Positions 53,739-63,900 of a stretch of DNA of 64,000 nucleotides are shown one piece after another. This DNA comes from Streptomyces sp. SCSIO 75703 (lineage in GTDB: Bacteria > Actinomycetota > Actinomycetes > Streptomycetales > Streptomycetaceae). The translations under genes were made by a program, and so were the position numbers. Where the stretch lies: assembly GCF_036607905.1 (NCBI RefSeq), contig NZ_CP144555.1:868001-932000 (forward strand), in the 5' to 3' direction. How positions within the stretch are numbered: position 1 is the first letter of the stretch; each line of letters starts with the position of its first letter. The notes below the pieces were generated by a model that was given only the letters and a program-made list of their open reading frames with translations, was not told the DNA's origin and did not search any database.

Positions 53739-53874
53739 TCGTGACCAGGCGCGGCGGAGCGGCACGGGCGGTCGCGGACGCCGGGCGCCCGCGGGGGGGC
53801 CGGCCCGCGCCTGCGGGGTGCCCGTCGGGGCGGGTCCGGCCCGCGCCCCGTTCCCCGAGCCGGGGGCGGGCCGG

Positions 53875-54780
53875 TCAGGCGCGGTCCAGTTCGTCGAGGA
53901 ACGTCCGCATGACCTGGCGGAAGCGCTCCGGTTCCTCCAGGTGGGGCAGGTGGCTGGACTCCTCGAAGATCTCCCAGCGCGCCCCCGGGATGTGGTCCTG
54001 GAAGGGCTGCACCGTCGCGGGGGTGGCCTCGTCGTGGCGTCCCGAGATCAGGAGGGTCGGTACGTCGATGTCGGGGCAGAGGTCGATGACCGACCAGTCG
54101 CGCAGGGTGCCGTTCACGTGGAACTCGCTGGGGCCGTTCATCGCGTAGTAGACCGTGGGGTCGTTGTACACCTCGTAGAAGGAGGCCAGGTAGTCGCGGG
54201 GCCACGGCTTGAGCCGGCACACGTGGCGCTCGTAGAAGACGCGCATCGCCTCGTGGTACTCGTCGCTCTCGGTCGTTCCGGCGGCCTCGTGCCGGAGCAG
54301 GGTGTCGTTGACGCCGGGCGGGAGCCGGTCCCGCAGGATCTTGGCCTCCTGGAGCCAGAGCGGGTATGAGGCCGGGGAGTTGGCGATGACCAGGCCGCGC
54401 AGCCCGGCGGGGCGGGCGGCGGCGTGGTGCGTGATGAGCAGGCCGCCCCACGACTGGCCGAACAGCGCGTAGTTGTCGGCGATCCCGAGGCCGGTGAGCA
54501 GGTTGTCGAGTTCGGCGGCGAACAGGTCCACCGTCCAGAAGTCCGCACCGCGGTCGGGCAGGTGGGTCGAGCCTCCGTTGCCGATCTGGTCGTAGTGCAC
54601 GACGGACCAGCCGTTCTCGGCGAGGTCGGACAGGTTCTGCAGATAGTCATGGGTGGAGCCCGGGCCGCCGTGGACGACGACGAGGGTGGGCCGGTCGGAG
54701 CGCAGGTCGCCCGTCACCCGGTACCACGTCTCGTGCTCGCCGAACGGCAGGGTCCCCTTGGCGCTGGGTGCCACGGTCAC
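53875..54780 (-). CDS. Proline-iminopeptidase family alpha/beta hydrolase
   Basis: 301-residue serine hydrolase of the proline iminopeptidase (S33) type. Motifs: VVVHGGPGSTHDYLQNL oxyanion loop, the nucleophile elbow GQSWGG, the acid D in ISGRHDEATPA, and the late His in ESSHLPHLEEP. The cap region is normal for the family. It lies 131 bp downstream of the PKS stop on the same strand, past a strong hairpin. In macrolactam clusters, VinJ-type members of this family remove a protecting amino acid before the thioesterase closes the ring; here that is inference from position only. The start is GTG 54780, with GAAG/GAGG upstream. Confidence 0.88.
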   Translation of the reverse strand: MTVAPSAKGTLPFGEHETWYRVTGDLRSDRPTLVVVHGGPGSTHDYLQNLSDLAENGWSVVHYDQIGNGGSTHLPDRGADFWTVDLFAAELDNLLTGLGIADNYALFGQSWGGLLITHHAAARPAGLRGLVIANSPASYPLWLQEAKILRDRLPPGVNDTLLRHEAAGTTESDEYHEAMRVFYERHVCRLKPWPRDYLASFYEVYNDPTVYYAMNGPSEFHVNGTLRDWSVIDLCPDIDVPTLLISGRHDEATPATVQPFQDHIPGARWEIFEESSHLPHLEEPERFRQVMRTFLDELDRA

Positions 54781-54848
54781 GTCACTTCGCCTCGCTTCGC
54801 TCGCTGGGGTTCACGCTGTGTGCTGGGGGGTTGTCCAGTCGGTGCGTC

Positions 54849-54904
54849 GGCCCGCCCGGCCCGTTGTCCGGGCCGGGCGGGCCGTCGTCCGGGCCGGGCG
54901 GGCC
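54849..54904 (-). terminator. Hairpin after the PKS stop
   Basis: GGCCCGCCCGGCCCG (54849-54863) pairs perfectly with CGGGCCGGGCGGGCC (54869-54883), and the same right arm recurs at 54890-54904, so two alternative stems are possible. It begins 7 nt after the PKS stop. It may end or attenuate PKS transcription before the peptidase gene. Confidence 0.6.
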
Positions 54905-54911
54905 GTTCGCG

Positions 54912-57900
54912 TCAGCCGGTCTCCTCGGCCGCGGACATCTCGTCCGACGCCAGCCACTCGTCGATGACCCGCGCGGTGTCCTCGGCCCGGTCCTCGACGA
55001 GGGTGAAGTGGTTGGCCCGCACGGTCCGCAGGGTGTGTCCGGTCTCCCAGGGCTCGGCGCGACCGCTGACCAGTTCGGGCGACGGGTCGTCGCCGGCCGG
55101 TACGAAGGACTGGGTGCACTGGACGAAGAGGACCGGGGCGTCGACGGGGGTGAGCGGGAGTCCCGGGACCAGTTCCACCCAGCGGCCCATGGCGGAGAGC
55201 CTGCTGCTGTCGAACCGGCCGAACACCGCTTCCTTGTCGAACATGCCGAGCGCGAGTCCGTCGAGGGGGACGCCGTCACTTCCGCCGTCGTGCACCTTGA
55301 ACGTGTCCAGCAGGACGACGCCCGCCGGGCGCACTCCGTACGCACGCTCCAGGTACCCGGCGGTGGCGTAGGCGAGGGTGCCGCCGGACGAGTAGCCGAG
55401 CAGGACGAACGGCTCTCCGTCCGCCGCCTCCAGCACGCTGCGGGCGAGGGCCTGGACGGCCGCGTCCGGCGAGGTGGGCAGGCTCTCTCCCGCGACGAAT
55501 CCGGGTACCGGCAGTGCCGAGATCTTGTGCTTGCCGCCGAAGTGGGACACGAGTCGAGCGTGCTGGTGCACGCCGCCGGTGGCCATCGGCGTGCTCAGGA
55601 AGATGAGGTGCGGTCCGTCCGTGGCGTCGGCGAGACGTACGGCGCCGGGCAGCCGGTCGATCTCGTCCGGGGAGTCGAAGCCCGGCCGGACGTCGGCAGC
55701 CGCCTGGAGGAGGGCGAATCCCTTGTCCGCCCGGCCGGAGACGACGGCGGAGTGGAACAGGTCACGGAGCGTCTCGGGCGACCTGCCGGGAGAGGAGGCG
55801 GGTGCCGCCGCCCCGTTGGAGACCGTCGGGTCGTGGTCGCCGGGCGCGTCCGGGGTTGCCGCCGGGGCCGTGTCGGTGTCGTCGGTCGCGAGGGGGCCGG
55901 ACGCCAGGAGTTCCGTGCGCAGCACTCGGGCCAGTTCCGCAGGGCTCTTGCTGTCGAAGACGACCATCGGGGGGAGTCGGAGTCCGGTGTCCTTCATCAG
56001 CGCGTTACGGAGTTCCATCGCGCTCAGTGAGTCGAACCCGGTTTCCAGGAAGTCCCGTTGGGCGTCGAGGGCGTCCGCGCCGCTGTGCCCGAGAAGGGCG
56101 GCCGCACGTTCCATGACGAGCGCCTTGAGGAGGGCCTCCTGGCCAGCCGCGTCGGCTTGTGCGAACCGCTGCCGCAGCGAGGTCACGTCAGTCCTGGACG
56201 CGGAACTGCGTCGCCTGGTGGTGGGGAGGAGGTCGCGGAGGAGCGCGGGGATCGTGTCGGTACGGGTTCGCAAGGCGTTCACGTCGACCGGGAGGGGCAC
56301 CAGCGCCGGCCGGCCGGAGGCGAGGCCCGCGTCGAACAGCGCCAGGCCCTGGGCAGGCTCCAGCGCCGGCAGCCCCTGCCGCCTCATCCGCTCCAGATCC
56401 GCCTCACCCAGCCACTCCCCCATCCCCGCACCCGCCCACAGTCCGTAGGCGAGCGAGGTGGCGGGCAGACCCAGCGAACGCCGATGCACGGCAAGAGCGT
56501 CCAGGAACACATTGGCCGCCGCATAGTTGGCCTGCCCCGCCGCGAGAACCGAACCCCCCGCCGACGAGAACATCACGAAGAACGCGAGATCACGCTCACA
56601 CGTCACCTCATGCAAATACCACGCCGCATCAGCCTTCGGCCCCAACACCCCATCCAGACGCGACACGTCCATCGACCCGATCAGACCATTGTCACCCGCA
56701 CCCGCCGCATGAACCACACCCACCAGATCCGCACCCACACCCTCCACCAACGCCGCGACCGCACCACGATCCGACACATCACAGGCCACCACCGACACCT
56801 CGGCACCCAGCCCCTCCAACTCCCCCACCAGCACATCCACGCCGGGAGCATCCGGCCCACGACGCCCCGCCAACACCAGACGCCGCACCCCCCGCACCTC
56901 CACCAGATGCCGGGCCACCAGACCACCCAGACCACCCGTACCACCCGTCACCAGCACCACACCATCCGGCACCACGTCGGCGACAGCCGAAGCCCCCACC
57001 TCCACCAGACGCGGAACCAGCACCTCACCACCCCGCACCGCGACCTCAGGCTCACCCGACGCCAACACAGCCGCCGCCACATCCCCGAAGACCCCACCCC
57101 CAGGATCCACATCCACCAGCACAAACCGACCCGGATTCTCCGCCTGCGCCGCCCGCACCAGACCCCACACCGGAGCCTGGCACACATCCACCCCCTCCCC
57201 CTCACCCACCGACACACCACCACGCGTCACCACCACCAACGGACCCTCACCCTCAGCCCGCAACCACCCCTGAACCGCCTCCAACACCCCACCCAACACC
57301 GACCGCACACCCCGCACCGGATCCACACCCACCGACAACAACGGCACCTCGAACACCGCCGGCACCACAGCAGACCCAGACCCAAACCCAGACACAGACC
57401 CAGACACAGACACAACAGCCTCAGACACCGAGGCGGACACAGACGCAGAGGCAGACGACCCCAAAGGCCGCCACACCACCTCATGCAGACCACCCACCCC
57501 AGCCGAACCACCCAACTGCCCCACCGACACCGGACGGAAGGTCAGGCCATCGACCGACAGGACCGGTGATCCGGTCGCATCCGCCATCGCCAGCGACACG
57601 GTGTCGTCGCTCGATCCGGAGAGACGTACGCGCAGCGTGGTCGCCCCTGACGCGTGGAGGCGAATGTCCTTCCAGAAGAAGGGCAGTGCGGGACCGTCTC
57701 CCCCCGCCGCATCGGATTCGGGGGCTGCGGCCCGGACGCCGAGGGCGTGCATGGTGGAGTCGAGGAGAGCGGGGTGCATTCCGAAGCGTGCGGCGTCCGC
57801 GTGCGCGGAGTCGTCCAGTTCGACCTCGGCGAAGATGTCGGTGCCTGCCGTCCAGGCGGCCTTGAGCCCCTGGAAGACCGGGCCGTATCCGTATCCACGC

Positions 57901-60900
57901 TCGGACAGCTGGTCGTACAGGTCGGTGACGTCCACCTGGGCCGCGCCCGGTGGGGGCCATGCGCTGAGGTCGAAGGCCGGCGCCGCCTGAGCCGAACCAG
58001 CGCCCAGCACACCATCCGCGTGGAGCACCCACTCGGCCCCCGCACCACCACTCTCCGGCCGCGAATGCACCCGCACCGAACGAGACCCCACCTCGTCCCG
58101 ACCACCGACCACCACCTGCAACGCCACCCCACCACGCTCCGGAAGCACCAACGGAGCCTGCAACGTCAACTCCTCCACCACCCCACAACCCACCTCATCA
58201 GCAGCCCGCACCACCAACTCCACAAACGCCGCACCCGGCAACAACACCGAACCCAGCACATCGTGATCCGCCAACCACGACATCCCCTCCACCGACAACC
58301 GACCCGTCAACACCACACCACCCGAATCAGGCAACGCCACCGCCGCACCCAAAACCGGATGATCCACCCCCACCTGACCCAATCCACCAGCATCCCCAGC
58401 ACCCACCGACTCCAGCCAGTACCGCTCACGCTGGAAGGCGTAGGTGGGCAGATCGACACGCCGGGCGCCGGAGCCGTCGAAGTACCGGGCCCAGTCGACC
58501 CCCACCCCCGCGACATGCAGCTCACCGAGAGCGGAAACCACCGTCGGCACCTCGGAACGGCCCTTGCGCATCAACGGAACGAACGCCACCGCGTCCGCGT
58601 CCTGGACGCAGTCCTGGCCCATGCCGCTGAGCACGCCGTCGGGGCCGATTTCGATGAACGTCGTCACACCGCGCGACTCCGCGAACGCCACCGCGTCCGC
58701 GAACCGCACCGCCTCCCGCACATGCCGCACCCAGTACTCCGCCGAACCCCACCCCTCGGACACCTCACCCGACACCCCCGACACCACCGGAACCGAAGCA
58801 GCACCGAACGACAACCCGGCCACCACCTCACCGAACTCCGCCAGCATCGGCTCCATCAACGGCGAATGAAACGCATGCGACACCCGCAGCACACTCGTCC
58901 GCCGACCCCGCCCCTCGAACACCGCCACCACACCAGAAACCGCGGCCTCCGCACCCGACACCACCACCGAACGCGGACCATTGACCGCCGCGATCCCCAC
59001 CCCCGCACCCAGCAACGGAAGCACCTCAGCCTCCGACGCCTCCACCGCCACCATCACCCCACCCGCAGGCAACCCCTGCATCAACCGCCCACGAGCCACC
59101 ACCAACACAGCCGCATCCCGCAACGACAACGCACCCGACACATGCGCCGCCACAACCTCACCCACCGAATGACCCACCAGGAAGTCCGCACGCACCCCCC
59201 ACGACTCCACCAACCGGAACAAAGCCGTCTCCACCGCGAACAACCCCGCCTGCGCAAACAACGTCCCACTCAACAAACCCGCGTCCGCACCCCACACCAC
59301 CTCCCGCACACCACACCCCAACAACGCATCCAACTCCGCGACCACACCATCAAACGCCGCCGCGAACACCGGAAACGCCCCATACAACTCCCGGCCCATC
59401 CCCAACCGCTGCGCACCCTGCCCCGTGAACAGAAACGCCGTCGCCCCCGCCGGCCGCACCACCCCACGCACCACCGACACATCCCGCACACCCCCCGACA
59501 ACGCCCCCAGCCCCCGCACCAACCCCTCACGGTCCGCCGCCACCACCACCGCACGATGCTCCAACACCGCACGCGACACCACCGACGAAAACCCCACATC
59601 CACCAAACCAACACCAGCACCAGCACCAGCACCAGCACCAGGTACCGACTCTTCCAGCCGGTCCAGCAACCGTGCCGCCTGACCCGACAAACCAGCCCCA
59701 CACCGCGCCGACAACACCACCGGCACCACCGACAGTCCCACCGGAGCCTGACCCCCCGGCCCCTCATCCCCTGCCAGGTCCTCTTCCACCACCGGGGCCT
59801 GCTCCACGATCACGTGCGCGTTCGTCCCGCTCAGACCGAACGACGACACCCCCGCACGCCGCGGACGACCCCGGTCCGGCCACACCCGCGACTCCGTCAA
59901 CAACTCCACCGACCCCGACGCCCAGTCCACCTCCGGCGTCGGCACATCCACATGCAACGTCTTCGGCAGCACACCATGACGGATCGCTTGCACCGCCTTG
60001 ATCACACCACCCACACCCGCAGCCGCCTGCGTATGCCCCAGGTTCGACTTCAACGACCCCAGCCACAACGGATCGCCCACCCGGCCCTGCCCATACGTCG
60101 CAAGCAACGCCTGCGCCTCGATCGGATCCCCCAACCGCGTCCCCGTACCATGCGCCTCCACCAGATCCACCTCCGCAGCCGTGAGCCCCGCGCCCTCCAA
60201 CGCGGCACGGATCACCCGCTGCTGCGACGGACCATTCGGAGCCGTCAGCCCGTTGCTCGCACCGTCCTGGTTCACCGCACTGCCGCGGACCACGGCCAGC
60301 ACCTCGTGTCCCAGCCTCCGCGCGTCCGACAACCGCTCGACCAGCAGAACACCGACACCCTCCGACCAGGCGGCACCGTCCGCGGCACCCGCGAACGACT
60401 TGCACCGGCCGTCCTTCGCCAGCCCCCGCTGCCGACTGAACTCCACGAACATGTCCGGGGTCGCCATGACGGCCACACCGCCCGCCAGGGCGAGGGAGCA
60501 CTCGCCGGAACGCAGCGCCTGGATCGCGAGGTGCAGGGACACCAGCGAGGACGAACACGCGGTGTCGACCGTCAGGGAGGGGCCTTCGAGTCCCAGCGTG
60601 TAGGAGACCCTGCCCGAGACCAGGCTGCCGCCCGTGGTCGCGGCGGCCTCCGTTCCCTGACCGTAGTCGTGGTACATCAGACCGGCGAAGACACCCGTCT
60701 TCGTCCCCTTCAGGGAACGGGGGTCGATCCCCGCACGTTCGAAGACCTCCCAGGACGCCTCCAGCAGGAGCCGCTGCTGCGGATCCATGATCAGAGCCTC
60801 GTTCGGGCTGATCCCGAAGAAGGCCGGGTCGAAATCGCCGGCCCCGTACAGGAAGCCGCCTTCGTTCGCGTAGGTCTTGCCGGGCACGCCGGGCTCGGGG

Positions 60901-63900
60901 TCGTACACCCCCTCGATGTCCCAGCCCCGGTCACGGGGGAACGCCGAGACCGCGTCGCGGCCCTCCGCCACCAGGTCCCACAGTTCCTCGGGCGAGGTCA
61001 CTCCGCCCGGGTAGCGGCACGCCATGCCCACGATGACGATCGGGTCGTCCTCCAGGCCACGCACGGCGGGGCTGCTCTGCCGCTCCGCCGCGTCTCGCGT
61101 ACCGCTGCCGTCGAGGGCGTCGTCGATGTACGCCGCCACGGCCCGGGACGTCGGGTAGTCGAAGACCAGGGTCGCCGGGAGCCGGAGTGCGGTCGTCAGG
61201 TTCAGTTCGTTACGGAGTTCGACGGCGCTGAGCGAGTCGAAGCCGAGTTCCTGGAAGGGCCGGTCCGCCTCGATCGCCGTGGCCGACGCATGTCCCAGCA
61301 CCTTGGCCACCCGGCCTCGGACCATCTCCAATACCTTGCGGGCGCGCTCGTCGTCAGACAGCCCGGTCAGGCTGCGCACCAGTTCCTGTCCGCCCGCCGG
61401 GCCGGCCGCCGCGCGCACGGCGGCTCGCCTGGTGGTGGGGACGAGGTCGCGGAGGAGCGCGGGGATCGTGTCGGTACGGGTTCGCAGGGCGTTCACGTCG
61501 ACGGGGAGGGGCACCAGCGCCGGCCGGCCGGAGGCGAGGCCCGCGTCGAACAGCGCCAGGCCCTGGGCCGGCTCCAGCGCCGGCAGCCCCTGCCGCCTCA
61601 TCCGCTCCAGATCCGCCTCACCCAGCCACTCCCCCATCCCCGCACCCGCCCACAGTCCGTAGGCGAGCGAGGTGGCGGGCAGACCCAGCGAACGCCGATA
61701 CACGGCAAGAGCGTCCAGGAACACATTGGCCGCCGCATAGTTGGCCTGCCCCGCCGCGAGAACCGAACCCCCCGCCGACGAGAACATCACGAAGAACGCC
61801 AGATCACGCTCACACGTCACCTCATGCAAATACCACGCCGCATCAGCCTTCGGCCCCAACACCCCATCCAGACGCGACACGTCCATCGACCCGATCAGAC
61901 CATTGTCACCCGCACCCGCCGCATGAACCACACCCACCAGATCCGCACCCACACCCTCCACCAACGCCGCGACCGCACCACGATCCGACACATCACAGGC
62001 CACCACCGACACCTCGGCACCCAGCCCCTCCAGCCCCTCCACCAGCACATCCACGCCGGGAGCATCCGGCCCACGACGCCCCGCCAACACCAGACGCCGC
62101 ACCCCCCGCACCTCCACCAGATGCCGGGCCACCAGACCACCCAGACCACCCGTACCACCCGTCACCAACACCACACCATCCGGCACCACGTCGGCGACAG
62201 CCGAAGCCCCCACCTCCACCAGACGCGGAACCAGCACCTCACCACCCCGCACCGCGACCTCAGGCTCACCCGACGCCAACACAGCCGCCGCCACATCCCC
62301 GAAGACCCCACCCCCAGGATCCACATCCACCAGCACAAACCGACCCGGATTCTCCGCCTGCGCCGCCCGCACCAGACCCCACACCGGAGCCTGGCACACA
62401 TCCACCCCCTCCCCCTCACCCACCGACACACCACCACGCGTCACCACCACCAACGGACCCTCACCCTCAGCCCGCAACCACCCCTGAACCGCCTCCAACA
62501 CCCCACCCAACACCGACCGCACACCCCGCACCGGATCCACACCCACCGACAACAACGGCACCTCGAACACCGCCGGCACCACAGCAGACCCAGACCCAAA
62601 CCCAGACCCAGACACAGACACAGACACAACAGCCTCAGACACCGAGGCAGACGCAGAGACAGACGCAGAGGCAGACGACCCCAAAGGCCGCCACACCACC
62701 TCATGCAGACCACCCACCCCAGCCGAACCACCCAACTGCCCCACCGACACCGGACGCGACACCAGTGCCCCGACGCTGAGCACGGGCTGCCCTGCCCCGT
62801 CCGCCACCAGGACCGACACGCTGTCCGGCCCGGCCGGTGCGATCCGGACGCGGAGTGCGGATGCCCCCGCCGCGTGCAGGGCGACGTCGGTCCAAGCGAA
62901 CGGCAGGACGGTCGACTCGTCGGTCCGTGAACCGTCGTCGATGAGCGCCACGTGCATCGCCGCGTCGAGCAACGCGGGGTGCAGGCCGAAGTGCTCCGCA
63001 TCCTGGTGGACGGATTCGGGCAGCGCGACCTCCGCGTACAGCTCCTCCCCGGAGGTCCAGGCGGCCTTGAGACCCTGGAAGACCGGGCCGTAGCCGTATC
63101 CACGCTCCGACAGCAGGTCGTAGGCGCCCGTCACGTCCACCGCCGTGGCCCCGGCCGGGGGCCACTCGGTCAGACCCGAGGCCGGTGTGCCCGCCCCTTG
63201 CGCCAGGATCCCTTCCGCGTGACGTGTCCACTGTCCGGGGCCGGCGTCCTCACTGTGCGAGTGGACGCTGACCGAGCGGCGTCCAGCCGAGTCGGCGGCG
63301 CCAACGGTCACCTGTATCGCGATGCCGCCTTGCTCGGGCACCACGAGCGGTGCCTGCAACGCGAGTTCTTCCAGCAGAGCGCATCCGACTTCGTCGCCCG
63401 CTCTGATGGCCAGCTCGACGAAGGCCGTGCCGGGCAGCAGCACGCTGCCCAGGACCCCGTGGTCGGCGAGCCATGCCTGATTCGCCAGAGAGAGCCGTCC
63501 GGTCAGCACCATCTCGTCGGCCTCGGCCAGCGCGACGGCCGCGCCGAGAAGGGGGTGATCGGTGGTTTCCAGGCCGAACGAGCCGGCGTCGCCGCCGCCC
63601 GCTTCCGCTTCCGCTTCCAGCCAGTACCGCTCACGCTGGAACGCGTAGGTGGGCAGATCGACACGCCGGGCGCCGGAGCCGTCGAAGTACCGGGCCCAGT
63701 CGACCCCCACCCCCGCCACATGCAGCTCACCGAGAGCGGAAACCACCGTCGGCACCTCGTCACGGCCCTTACGCATCAACGGAACGAACAGCGCGGACTC
63801 CGACTCCGTCGACTGCCGTGCCATCGCGCTCAGCACACCATCCGGACCCACCTCGACGAACGACGTCACACCACGCGACTCCGCGAACGCCACCGCGTCC

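Noticed and set aside
57360..57465. Repeats resembling a CRISPR-like or tandem array
   Set aside because: In-frame microsatellite coding for a PKS linker; units are 6 bp without spacers.
57654..62930. A 1758-codon open frame on the plus strand opposite the PKS
   Set aside because: Shadow of the PKS: His/Arg/Pro/Gln-rich low-complexity product with no domain, antisense to clear KS, AT, DH and KR motifs.
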